From: Pilasporangium apinafurcum
Lineage: Eukaryota; Oomycota; Peronosporomycetes; Pythiales; Pythiaceae
Direction: 5' to 3'
Length of the DNA stretch: 64,000 nt
Assembly (NCBI GenBank): GCA_001600495.1
Contig: BCKE01000017.1
Location: 494,142-558,141 of the forward strand
Shown: piece by piece, positions 34,429 through 44,980 of the stretch
Position numbering within the stretch: the first letter of the stretch is position 1
Layout: every line of letters starts with the position of its first letter
Made by a program: the position numbers and the translations under genes
Notes under the pieces: model-generated
Told to the model about the DNA's origin: nothing
Databases searched by the model: none
The model's input: the letters and a program-made list of their open reading frames with translations, nothing else

Positions 34429-35280
34429 TCACAAATGTTAATCGACGTCGAGAGCATGGAAACCCTGTAGACGCATTAAGCTCAATTACGTTTTGCATGG
34501 TTATCAACCGAAGCACCAGATGGATCACATTCTCGCCTAATATTATTAGTATACTATTTATTTAACAGCTAACGACTGTGAGCGATTTTTTTTATTCTCG
34601 ATTAGAAAGATTGTCATCGTATCTCGAAATTATAGGGGCCCAAAACCTCGATTGGAGACCTCTTTCTAATATTCCTGCGTTAGAACGGCAGACACATGGT
34701 TCATTTTTCATAAATACGACGCAAATCTGGCATGGAAACGGTTAGAATGTTCTGTGCCTTCTGGCTCAAAACAGAAAGATGAGGAAAAACGCTACCGATT
34801 CCAATATGGCTATACAATGTTTATTACATAGGGCAACGAGGATGTCACTCTTTGCACCTGAAGGATAATAATGTTCGAGACCCTCAGCCATGAAGTAAGG
34901 ATCGAACTATCTACCGGTCACCTTATAATAAAGGCACTGTAACACATACCTGATCTTGTGTTCGAGGTCAGACGACATTACATAACTTAAAGGCATTTCA
35001 ATACATTAAGAGAGAAAATAGTCAGAAATACATAGTTACATGTTATACATGTGTAAAGGGAGAAAGTAGAAAGCTTATCGTAATCAGATTAGGAAAACAT
35101 GCATTCAAAGGAAGCTTAGATGTAGTGGTAGCGAACTAAGTCCTCCATCTAATTCACTTTTCATTTTGGCTTCAAGTGACCACCTCCGCCCATCAATGTT
35201 CTCCAAGTTCTTCGTATTTTTGACTAATAATAACCCTTCAATTTGACTTTCATCCAATCAGTGTCTCAGAAACCAAGTAA
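34429..35280. other. Spacer, no gene seen
   Basis: 0.85 kb of AT-rich sequence with no convincing frame, on the 3' side of the decayed DDE transposase. I could not find terminal repeats for that element here. Confidence 0.35.
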
Positions 35281-36110
35281 GCGTCACAAAATGTATGGTG
35301 CATTTGCGCTGACAATCGTTCGAATAGTGTTAAAACACAGCTCTACAGGCTTTAACTGTGGAGAATACGGAGGAAGATAAAGCATATTCATGTGTTTCTC
35401 TTGGACAGTCTGAGAAATTGTGGACAGGCCCATACTTTGCAAACTAGCTACTGCTTTATGCGTTGCAGCATTGTCCAATATAACATTGGTTTCATTTGAT
35501 AACCCACTCAAAAAAGAAGGAAGGCGGACCGAGTTCACACTTCCTGAAAACAAGAATCAATTAACGCCATCGGGTGATGCTGCTAAGATCAATGAATGTA
35601 AATTTTCTCGTCTTCCTGGTTTTCTCACAATAGTTCTCTGACCTTTCATGCTCCATGCATACTTTCGGCTGNNATTGAGAAAGAATGCTGCTTCATCCAA
35701 CGCTATCCACTTTTTCCCTGTATGTTTGGACAATGATGACAAAAAATGATGTTGTTGTGTGCTACAGGCTTCTTGATAAGCAATGGAAGCCTTTTTGTAC
35801 GTGATTTTATGTTCTAGCAAGATGTGCAGGACCGTTCGTAGAGAGACATCAACGTCATATGCATTTTTCACGAAAATAATTCCGTCAGCAAGCATGCTTC
35901 TATTACGACTGAGAAAAAAATTGACGAGTTGGTTACGCTGGTTGCCATTCAAATTTCACAGTTGAGATCGATTGAGAGGTCATGCTGCAAACTTAACATC
36001 ATTGAGTCAATGTTGAACGGTTCGTTTGCTTATATCAAGAATCTCAGCTATCTTGATGAGGGTGAATCCTTGGGTCCGAAGATGAAAAAAATTTGTCGTT
36101 CGACAATTGA
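35281..36110 (-). pseudogene. IS630/Tc1-type DDE transposase relic
   Basis: Cut-and-paste transposase remains, in three pieces on the minus strand. First comes a helix-turn-helix piece (IKIAEILDISKRTVQH, about 36070-36010, with stops). Then 35952-35557 has QEACSTQQHHFLSSLSKHTG and the first catalytic Asp region WIALDEAAFFLN. After a frame shift, 35553-35284 has ILDNAATHKAVASLQ (second Asp) and YLPPYSPQLKPVELCFNTI (third acidic residue). The order and the PYSPxLxPVE motif are typical of the DDE_3 family. Stops, the frame break and two N bases make it non-functional as assembled. Confidence 0.8.
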
Positions 36111-37739
36111 TTTCATGGCTATATATTTACAGATAAAAAACGTGACATTCTCACTGCCGAATGTAATAACGAATAGAACCAACAATGAAAGCAATAGACA
36201 CAGGATGCATTTCTTTACAGCAGTCGTGACTGTTGATGCAGCAGCAAAGGCACAAATAACGCAATCTATTCAACGATGTGAGAGTTAATTCCCGCGAGTA
36301 TACTTTCGTGTACTTCCAACCGTTACACCCTGTTTTTGGCAGGATCATCATTGCTATTTGCGGCTCATCTCCTCCCCTAGCTCATATTTCGTTCTTTGCG
36401 CCACGCGTCACCATAGTCACCACTAAGTGAATACATATACAGTAGCTCCAGCACAGGTGATTAAAAACCAAGAAGTGCGAGGAAATGCAGATGAAACCTA
36501 ATGGAATGTCGTGCTGTCTTTGTAATGGTGGAAACGATCTCATACTTTGCCTGTCCCGCTAGTTGTAACGCCACGAAGGGCTCCATAGAACTCGAATAGT
36601 AGAAAATTGTAAACAATTTTCTGCATGATTGATGTATGTAGCAAAGGCAAGCGAAATCAAATACATTCGCGATCATTCTCTCTACATGTCTGATCTCTAT
36701 CCTCACTTTATCTATTTCTCTGTTGTATCCTCTATCGTTGATGTACCGACAGTAAGTCGCAGTGTCGGCCCACATAGAGCTGCAGATAGTCGTTTTGACA
36801 GTTTTGCTCACCCAAGCGGCGCAGCGTTGATATATATTTAATGCCACAATGCCACAAAAATGCGGTATAGCAAAAACTACCATGCTTCATTCAGTTCATG
36901 CATTGATTCTCCATAAGTGAATATTTAAACATAGAAGACTTACTTTGGTGGTAGCGAATCAATTGATATACTTCTTCCATTCAGAAAAATCTGTGCTTCG
37001 AAAGCCAATTCCAACAAATGAAATGTTTATCCTGTGGAGTATCAACCAAAGAGGATCTGAAAACGAGGGTACGTCTAAATGTAAGGTTACACCGTTAATA
37101 ATCTCATTCCGGGATAAATTTGCAGGTTATCGAAGATTGGACTTGCATATAGTAGCAAATTTCATCACGGCTTAGGACTAGTATCATATACATCGGTTAC
37201 AGAGAATGTTGACGAATTTTTTGGAGGATTCGCTTTTCTGATGCGTCATTATTCTCGGTAATAATCTGATGAAACGACAAGTAACAATCTGCTTGAAAAA
37301 ACGGATAGAAGTACATGAGAACCCTTGTTGTGTCGCGCTGAGATAGCAATCGTTGCGCTCTAATAGCTCACCAAATAGAACGAAGGCGAACAGGGTTTTG
37401 AATTGTGTGACATTGTACCTATCCCCACCCTTCGCGTGTTTTTGCAATTTACTTGTCACATTTAAAAGTAGCATGCACGCTTTGTCCCTTGTGCTTATTC
37501 CCACACATAATTACTTTTTTTGCGAATAAATCTTTTCCATCCCTTTATCTTCTTCTTACCTCTTAATTCTCCAGCATTTATTGTCCAAATCACACTACTA
37601 CACGAAAAAAGACCAATTGGGGAACAATGTACCGCTTTGCTCAATGGCAAATGCTTCCATGTACTGTTCAACCGCTGGCCACAAAAATCTATGTAGCAAA
37701 AGTAAAACAAACAACACTACCAATAGCTACCTTCAAACA
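36111..37739. other. Gene-poor stretch with unrecognised frames
   Basis: 1.6 kb. Minus frames at 36461-36883 (140 codons) and 37184-37504 (106 codons) are the longest; neither shows a motif I know. At 36140, GTGACATTCTCACTGCCGA slightly resembles the end of the GGGCACCGAGAATG MITE. Confidence 0.35.
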
Positions 37740-37749
37740 ACTCAATTCG

Positions 37750-37990
37750 TCTCCAACAGTATGTAGTATATTGCTTCATGGCGAGATGCTTCGGCAATAA
37801 ACGACAATGAATGTACAGAGGATTGTTCACTACGGCATCAAGTCCCAAAAGCTCCATTGTCAATATTTTTCTCACCGCAAAAGCACTTTGATGCCGAAAA
37901 AAAGTTGCTGTTGTCATGAAGCGGCCAAGAATCACGTCCATATATTTTACTGCAACTATAGAATTGTCAATTGTGTCGCTAATCATGTGT
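37750..37990 (+). pseudogene. MCRP small-protein family, copy K (broken, previously hidden)
   Basis: No long open frame, but nucleotides align by eye to copy H. The reading GEMLRQ-stop-TTMNVQRIVHYG lines up with DEVFQRQVHTNLQNLIIT. After a one-base shift, SSPKSSIVNIFLTAKAL-stop-CRKKV lines up with SPKSSSVNALLAKKALRYRKKI. There are two stops and one frameshift. It shows that a family copy once stood between F and G. Confidence 0.6.
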
Positions 37991-38645
37991 ATTGTAGATG
38001 TAAAATAAATTAATAAACTATTTAATGAACAGAAATTTCTTTTTTACTCATTCCTCGCCACACGTTTGAACACCATTATTCAATCGACAGAGCTCATCCA
38101 ATATATAACTACTTCGATATAGGTATTAAAAGTTTTATTTGTCACCTCTATTTCTCCGTGACGAAGCTGGAGGTATGAGAGCATATTGTATAGATTTGGT
38201 CGCCGATCAGATGAAGGCGAAAATATAAATGCCGTTTTCTCAGGCACAATCCCATGCCATCACTGATGAGTTATGCCACTAAGCAGCTGTATGACACATC
38301 GACGATGAGCTATCTTGCGAGCGAGTCTTTTAACAGCTGGAGGAGCGTCAGGGTTCATTCTAACCCCTGATCATTTCTCCGTCATCGTGCTCTTGAAATC
38401 TCAACATTCATTGAAACATACTGATTGGACAAATACCCGATACGCAAATTGAATCAGCCAACCAAATGCTTTGAGATAGTATCTGTGGTTGCTTAGACTA
38501 TTGCTGGCAACTAGGTTATTCCAACTCGCTTCGCGAGTTGCGCCTACCAACTGGCTACACCTAGAATACGGGCTGTATCGTGCGAGGAGGTTCAAGTCCG
38601 AAGACCCCAAGCTCACCCTTTTTTGCGCTTCTACGACTTACTTGA

Positions 38646-39002
38646 TTATCGTTGCAAGTACTCTGGTCTTGCTCGATTGTTGAAAAGTTCTATTGTCACG
38701 CGCATAATATTCAGCGAAGCGTTCACGTCGCGATCCCAAAACGTCTTGCATTCACTGGATTCATAGTGCAAAACGGATCGAGATTCAATTGTGCCATCGG
38801 GAACGCCGTTGACCATTTTCGGGAAGACTACCTTCGAAAGTTCAGCGTGACAGTGGAAACATCGCTTACTTGTACGAAACTCGTCGACGGAACGAACGGT
38901 AGTGCGCTTTGCCAGTTCCTTCTTGAGCACTTCGACGCCATGGTGGCGAATTGTCGAATGACAGAGCAGTAAAAAAAATCCCCATACTGATTGCAAAGAC
39001 AC
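38646..39002 (-). pseudogene. Fanzor nuclease C-terminal relic
   Basis: A 118-codon minus frame ends with the TnpB/Fanzor zinc ribbon and RuvC-III: VDEFRTSKRCFHCHAEL, VLHYESSECKTFWDRDVNAS, then LNIMRV. The ribbon's third cysteine position reads Tyr (LHYESSEC), so zinc binding would be impaired. A shifted frame at 38828-39271 extends it upstream without a RuvC-I motif. Only the last fifth of the protein remains. Confidence 0.75.
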
Positions 39003-39573
39003 ACTTGCAGTTGGTTATAGTGAAAATAAGATTTCGAGGTAATTCGTTTGTCAGGTTTTCTAGTCAGTGTGACAGGTTTGGTCAGACAGACAAAATGGAA
39101 TCTCATACATTTTCCGCACGGATGGACAGCTTGCGAAAATAAGATGAAAGGGAGATGATCAAATGATGCATATACTACCGTACTCATGAGATCTCTGCAT
39201 CGTCCATAGACTAGTTCAGTGCTTACTTGTATTAGCACTAATAAAATAGGCTTCAGTGGATTCCCAAGCACAATTTAAAAATCGGGTACTGTATTTCGAT
39301 ACATTTTTGGCTCAAAATTTGTCTATGCTTATACTTCAAGGTCCTCAATCTTACCGCGATGTTATATTTTGCGTAATTGTAACTTGGCTTGGGTGTATTG
39401 AACAAGGTGAAGTCTCGGAACAAAGATAATAGGGAGGTTGTGCAGCTGTCACATAACAGTGAAAAATTACAGTAAGCAGTAAAAGGGGTAGGTTATGGTT
39501 ACTATTGTGATTTTTCAATAAGGAAAGTTACATTAGCGTCCTGTCTATAGTAACCCCAAATGACAACACACGG

Positions 39574-39889
39574 ATGGATGAAAAGAAGGAAAAACACGAC
39601 CACAACANCCACATCGTTCCAAAGAATATGTCAAGCAATGACAGCGCTGCCAATCCCGTTGCCTCTACAAGCGAGCAGCAAAGCGTTCCAGGAACTGGCA
39701 ACGGGGCAACAAAGAATAGGAAGAGAGCATTTCGTTTCATGCCATCATCTGATGTAATGCTCCTTAAAGAAGCGATCAAACACACACCTTGGGCGGCAGC
39801 GCATGGAGAAACGTTGACAGCGTGGACTCATGTTGCCAGGGAGCTTCACATGGAGGTTCCTTCTTGCACTGCAGACGGCAAAGCGTGTC
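39574..39889 (+). CDS. Harbinger accessory Myb/SANT-like protein (partial, runs into gap)
   Basis: Harbinger elements usually carry a Myb-like DNA-binding partner that brings the transposase to the nucleus and to DNA. Seen: a Ser/Asn/Thr-rich leader, then MLLKEAIKHTPWAAAHGETL and TAWTHVARELHMEVPSCTAD. This is the W-x-h pattern of the SANT-like domain in such proteins. The frame enters the N run at 39890. One N occurs near codon 12. The start may instead be the Met at about 39628. Confidence 0.7.
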
Positions 39890-40589
39890 NNNNNNNNNNN
39901 NNNNNNNNNNNNNNNNNNNNNNNNNNNNNNNNNNNNNNNNNNNNNNNNNNNNNNNNNNNNNNNNNNNNNNNNNNNNNNNNNNNNNNNNNNNNNNNNNNNN
40001 NNNNNNNNNNNNNNNNNNNNNNNNNNNNNNNNNNNNNNNNNNNNNNNNNNNNNNNNNNNNNNNNNNNNNNNNNNNNNNNNNNNNNNNNNNNNNNNNNNNN
40101 NNNNNNNNNNNNNNNNNNNNNNNNNNNNNNNNNNNNNNNNNNNNNNNNNNNNNNNNNNNNNNNNNNNNNNNNNNNNNNNNNNNNNNNNNNNNNNNNNNNN
40201 NNNNNNNNNNNNNNNNNNNNNNNNNNNNNNNNNNNNNNNNNNNNNNNNNNNNNNNNNNNNNNNNNNNNNNNNNNNNNNNNNNNNNNNNNNNNNNNNNNNN
40301 NNNNNNNNNNNNNNNNNNNNNNNNNNNNNNNNNNNNNNNNNNNNNNNNNNNNNNNNNNNNNNNNNNNNNNNNNNNNNNNNNNNNNNNNNNNNNNNNNNNN
40401 NNNNNNNNNNNNNNNNNNNNNNNNNNNNNNNNNNNNNNNNNNNNNNNNNNNNNNNNNNNNNNNNNNNNNNNNNNNNNNNNNNNNNNNNNNNNNNNNNNNN
40501 NNNNNNNNNNNNNNNNNNNNNNNNNNNNNNNNNNNNNNNNNNNNNNNNNNNNNNNNNNNNNNNNNNNNNNNNNNNNNNNNNNNNNNNNN
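39890..40589. other. Assembly gap (700 Ns)
   Basis: Exactly 700 N bases inside the Harbinger element. The round number suggests an estimated or fixed gap size. Any frame crossing it is not evidence for coding. Confidence 0.99.
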
Positions 40590-40941
40590 ACAAATGCTGC
40601 AATACATGGTTGCATATCGTCGATAGTGTTGTGCGGTCACGCCCGAAGAGGCTCTCGAGATCGACAAGTCGAGTAGGATAAGCCATCCGACGAAGGAAAA
40701 CACAAAGAGCCTCGAACGCGGTAATACGGTAGCGCTGCTTTGTAATGAGTGGATCTGAGAGACGAAATTGTTCAACCAGCTTGAAAATTTGGGGTTTATT
40801 GAACCTAAACATTGTTGTCCACATGTATGATGAGGGTGGCAAGTTGAAATCGAATCTGTGGCTCCTCGGACGGCAGCTTCTTCCCAAAACGATCGCTACC
40901 GCCGCCAACTCCTCGTCCTCGCTTGAGCTATCACTCTCCAT
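40590..40941 (-). CDS. Harbinger transposase (HARBI1/DDE_Tnp_4-like), N-terminal part
   Basis: A minus frame of 117 codons from the ATG at 40941 runs into the gap. Seen: MWTTMFRFNKPQIFKLVEQF, then KQRYRITAFEALCVFLRRMA and LVDLESLFGRDRTTLSTICN. This is the conserved N-terminal helix-turn-helix region of PIF/Harbinger transposases. The catalytic DDE part would lie in the gap. Whether it is intact cannot be judged. Confidence 0.85.
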
Positions 40942-41582
40942 GCTCCTCTATCGTCTTGTTCTCTTTGAAAATGACTGTAGCACAATTCCTATTGTGAAAT
41001 ACTAAACCTCTTTAAACCGATATTGACTATTGGTATTTTTCACTGTTATGTGACAGCTGCACAACCTCCCTAATGATACGATTTTTCCCAGGACAAAACG
41101 ATACGTACATATGAGAAGAGTCAATTGAGAGCCTTCTGTCGGAAAGTCGCTGTAGCAATTGCTTTTTGGGGATGGAATAGCTGACAATCTGTTGCATGTT
41201 AACCCTTATTTCGCCGTGAATGCAGCTTAGCTATCGAATGAAAACGGCCATTAACAGTTTTCTCGGAATGTCAATGAGAACAATAGGGTGTAAACAGTAG
41301 TTGAGTCACGTGCAAGTCCTACCCCTTCGAGCCTGATGAATGAAGCTTAGTGACGGTAGGGTTTGAGAACGTTTTGATGCGCGTGTTTATGCGATTTACT
41401 CGTCTTATTTAACAATATACGGGTACATCTTTATCACCCACAAGTATTTCAAGATGCCGTTACGATTCTTCGACGAGGAACCGTCTGAATGTTTATCGAT
41501 TCGCTTTTTCACATTGAAGGTTTAAAATGACTTCTCATTTCCCAAGATTCTCTGAACAAATCGCATTACGAAAAAAAAATCA

Positions 41583-41942
41583 ATGTGCCGCCCAGCAGAA
41601 TATCTAATGTCGCAAAGTGCTCTTATCCAGCCTGCGATGAATGGCAACTGTGAAATATTTGCCCACCAAGAGAAACAAGTCATTCTCACGCTGAAGCAAT
41701 GTACTTTGCTTACAAATACACGAAGCATGTCGCTCATGGATGACGCATTTCGCCGTCAAGCGCAAGCAAACCTACAGCAATTGATCGCAACGGCAATGAA
41801 TCCAAACTGTTCCAGCGTCAACGCATTGTTGGCTAAAAAAGCACTTCGATACCGGAACAAGTTCGCAGTTGACTCAGAGCGACAAAGCATGGCACGTATG
41901 GATGCAGCTGGCACCATGGAAGTACCAGTTATGTCCTGTTAG
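41583..41942 (+). CDS. MCRP small-protein family, copy G
   Basis: 119 residues; function unknown. Starts MCRPAEYLMSQSALI. Core: MDDAFRRQAQANLQQLIATA, then CSSVNALLAKKALRYRNK. End: TMEVPVMSC. Forms a clear subgroup with H and J (same C-terminal TMEV-V-S and the same NALLAKKALRYR). The upstream region has TGAGTCAC at 41302, as in H, and an A-rich run directly before the ATG. Soluble, no signal peptide. Confidence 0.78.
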   Translation: MCRPAEYLMSQSALIQPAMNGNCEIFAHQEKQVILTLKQCTLLTNTRSMSLMDDAFRRQAQANLQQLIATAMNPNCSSVNALLAKKALRYRNKFAVDSERQSMARMDAAGTMEVPVMSC

Positions 41943-42724
41943 TCAGCGTAATAGTTACCAACAATGTAGCTGTGATAAAGTATTATTTATTGAGCACAAT
42001 TTTTTTGCATTTGACTGAGTTTTCGTTGAGCATTTGCGTAGCCGATTCTTATCACTCCATATAAGCACAGTACACTCGAACAATAAGACGATGGGACCGT
42101 CCATATACATAAGACCAAGCGCGACATACAAAGTATAGCAGCATGATAAGGAAAGATCTTCATCCATATCGGTCTGCATGGTTGTAGCGGCGTATGTCTT
42201 TGAGAAAAAGTTGGCTACGACTTCGTTTACGAACAAAGGGGCATGGTAGCCGAAGCCATTACAGTTAAATTGCCACTGATACCTTCCTGGTAGTAAATGA
42301 GCATGACGAAAATGGATCGATGTCGCTGAGTTAAACGATTAGATTACACACTTTATATTAGAATATCGAGTTACGTAGCTTTGCTTCCGAGAAATCACAT
42401 GCTGAGCGACTGTAAATATAGCCCACTGTTGCGTCAGATCGAACACAATCTCAAGCCATTCATTATGTGCTCTGTCGCATCACTCTTCGGAGATATGACT
42501 AGCAGGCAGTCATGAGAACAGCCTTGGGTCAACCGATCTTTTCACAGCTAGAGAAGTGTACATTTGCTCTTGTTAGTCCATTTTAGCTCACTTACAATCC
42601 AGACATCCTTGACAATGCGGAAATGGGGTGGTAAGCATTCTTAGTCCACAAAAATTTAAGTGATGATTGGTTAAAAAAATGAATTTCTACTCGTTTGACC
42701 AATCGTAATTCACAAAAATGTATC

Positions 42725-42790
42725 TTTTAACCTTTATTCCCCCACATCATTTGTACAACGCGTTGAACAAGTGAGGAATAAAGGCTAAAA
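42725..42790. repeat. Palindromic element with TTTTAACCTTTATTCC ends (copy 3)
   Basis: Left arm TTTTAACCTTTATTCC, right arm GGAATAAAGGCTAAAA, inner TTTGTACAACGCGTTGAACAA. About 66 bp in all, nearly the same interior as copy 2 at 33835. It stands alone here, 800 bp downstream of family copy G and with no Fanzor coding sequence beside it. That suggests a non-autonomous miniature element. Confidence 0.72.
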
Positions 42791-43303
42791 AGGCATAGAC
42801 ACACAACATAACATGAACCAAGCCAAAGAAAGCACAGTGTTTTGCGAGTGATGAGTTATCTTGGTAGTGCATTTCCGTCATAGGCGGAATAAAGATTGAT
42901 ATTCAACAGACCCTTTGAGTATAGTAACCCTGTATTTCGTCACTTTTGACCGCACGATCGAACGAAACGTCTGCAACGGTCTTTTCGTCTTGGCATGAAG
43001 GAGCGAAAAAATAGATTGCAAGCCACAGTTGAGTCACTGTTTACCCTTATCCACTGTACCTCGCACAACTTACCAGCTGGATCGCAAAGTCCAAAGAGAC
43101 TTCAACTACGCGTGTCTTTGTTCTCTGCTCTTCAGATTTTGACAATAGCACGCGCTTCTTTGTCGCTTCCGCTTTTTCCGGTATGCCGTTACAGTTCTTT
43201 TAAGGGGAGGCTCTACTATCTGACTGTTTTTGATTTGTAAGTCGAATAACTATTCATTCTCTAAAATTCTCCAACGAAATAACAAGCAAACCACAAAAAA
43301 AGA

Positions 43304-43660
43304 ATGTGCCGCCCCATTGAAAGTCAAGTGCTCCCCAGTGCTCTTCTTCCACTCATGATGACAAACACAACAAAAGACCTCACACAACAAAAGGCATCAG
43401 CCGCTTCACACAGAGACTTGGATTCACTCCCAGCAGTACGAGGCGTGTCGTTCCAAGACGAAGTGTTTCAACGCCAAGTGCATACCAATTTGCAAAACTT
43501 GATCATCACGGCTACAAGCCCCAAGAGTTCCAGTGTCAATGCATTGCTTGCCAAGAAAGCGCTCCGGTACCGCAAGAAAATCGCGGCTGCCTCAGAGCAA
43601 ACACATATGCCATGCATGAATTTTTCGAGGACGATGGAAGTGCCAGTCCTATCTTATTGA
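43304..43660 (+). CDS. MCRP small-protein family, copy H
   Basis: 118 residues; function unknown. Starts MCRPIESQVLPSALLPL. Core: GVSFQDEVFQRQVHTNLQNL, then KSSSVNALLAKKALRYRKK. End: TMEVPVLSY. It is the closest relative of J; the first 15 residues are almost identical. Upstream blocks shared with J and the broken copy I include GCGTGTCTTTGTT near 43110 and a TTTCGTCAC block near 42938. TGAGTCAC at 43030 is shared with G. The shared 5' sequence suggests common expression. Confidence 0.8.
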   Translation: MCRPIESQVLPSALLPLMMTNTTKDLTQQKASAASHRDLDSLPAVRGVSFQDEVFQRQVHTNLQNLIITATSPKSSSVNALLAKKALRYRKKIAAASEQTHMPCMNFSRTMEVPVLSY

Positions 43661-44785
43661 TAGAAGTTGATGAGTCGTTTATTTATTAGTATCAGATAGC
43701 TCCACCCAAACGCAATTATCTATTAGTTGAATGAAAGCAAATGTGTTATGAGAGATTCATTCCGATCTTTGAATACCTGCATCTCATGCTATTGGTAATT
43801 CGTTCTTCCATCCTTTCGAGTAGATCCATGAGCAATCGGGTCAGATGGCACCTGCCTCAAAACACGACTAAAATCTCAAGGACACTAGTACATTTTACCA
43901 GCCTTTTCTGTAAGATTTTGGGTGGTAATAGTAAGTCGTGAGGTTACCTATGTGTTTTCACGAGGTTCCACGAAGAGAATGTCTCAGATTGGCTGTTGCT
44001 ATACACCAGGTGCTGTGATTATTTACTTAAAGATGTCTTGATCAAATTTGTTCCATAGAGATCTAGGTACTTGATAGCTGAATTGGCTTTACCGCTAACA
44101 GATATGAGATCGTAAAGCACATATGGTACACATAATGACTTTAATCAACTTTCTTGATCACAAAAAAGTTGACCTCGGTATGCTTTGACCAGACTTGTCA
44201 GTTTTGAATGACGCGGACATACACACACATCGGAACGACCGGAACCAACCGAGCAACGAGAGCATAAGAGATATAGGCCGCCAATACCTTGGCTTTCATT
44301 GCCAACCAGATATTGATCTATGGTCCTGATTATGCTCAACATGGGTAATCCCTGTTTTGGTCACCCTTGGTTTCAGCACTTGACAAAATGGCTACAAAAG
44401 ATTACTTTGCGAAGAAGGAGAGGAAAAGTTATCTTTGAACTGCTGTTGAGCTATTTTCCTCAACTCTTATCAAGTAAATTTGGCAGAGTGGTGGCTACTT
44501 TCTAACGCGGGACTGTGAAAGTCGTTTTAGGGATGGGTGTTTTTGCTCGTTCTCGGCTTATTTGATAAAGCAGACTGTGCGTCTTTGTCACTTCGACTTT
44601 TTTTCAGCATATCATTGCAATTCCTGTGAAATTCGCTATCTTGTCCCGTTGGCATCAAAATCTCGGACAAGATCATCCACTCTTCAGCTCCTGGTTCCCA
44701 CACTACCAGAAAGTATGCGCAATTAGGGATCCTAGCGACTAACGCCGATAAGTAAAACCCAACAGCGCGTGGTTTTTGTTCTAGG

Positions 44786-44980
44786 ACGAACAGTTTCGAC
44801 ACCAAGCACAGACCAGCATGCAGAAGTTGATCATCACTGTGGCAAGCCCATCAAGCTCCGCTCAGTGCACTGCTCACCAAAAAAAACACTTCGATATTGC
44901 AACAAAGCTACCACTACCTTAGACCGAATTCATATGAGATAGCTGAGCGCAATGGAAGTGCCAATTATGTCCTGTCAATG
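44786..44980 (+). pseudogene. MCRP small-protein family, copy I (broken)
   Basis: Family core without a start or intact frame. DEQFRHQAQTSMQKLIITVA is followed by a shift at SPSSSAQ. The equivalent of NALLAKKALRYRKK is then readable in another frame, and AMEVPIMSC appears near 44950. Upstream (44560-44640) keeps the GCGTCTTTGTCACTTCGAC block of H and J. A dead tandem duplicate between H and J. Confidence 0.65.

Larger units (their letters stand above)
39431..41071. mobile_element. PIF/Harbinger DNA transposon with perfect 37-bp inverted ends
   Basis: The terminal repeats 39431-39467 and 41035-41071 are exact inverse copies over 37 bp (start AGGGAGGTTGTGCAGC). They are flanked on both sides by AAT (39428-39430 and 41072-41074), the 3-bp target duplication expected for this superfamily. 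Inside are two convergent genes: a SANT/Myb-like accessory gene on + and a HARBI1-type transposase on -. Their 3' parts are lost in a 700-N gap. The perfect ends argue for recent insertion. Confidence 0.88.

Noticed and set aside
36461-37504. Minus frames of 140 and 106 codons
   Set aside because: No motif, no start context and no repeat family; composition fits random AT-rich sequence.
38570-38615. GGTTCAAGTCC resembling a tRNA B box, with a strong hairpin CAACTCGC-TTC-GCGAGTTG upstream at 38522
   Set aside because: The bases around the B box cannot form a T stem and no A box or acceptor stem can be drawn; not a tRNA.
39574-40941. Several long frames of 279-398 codons spanning the N run
   Set aside because: They are artefacts of the 700 Ns; only the parts outside the gap were used.
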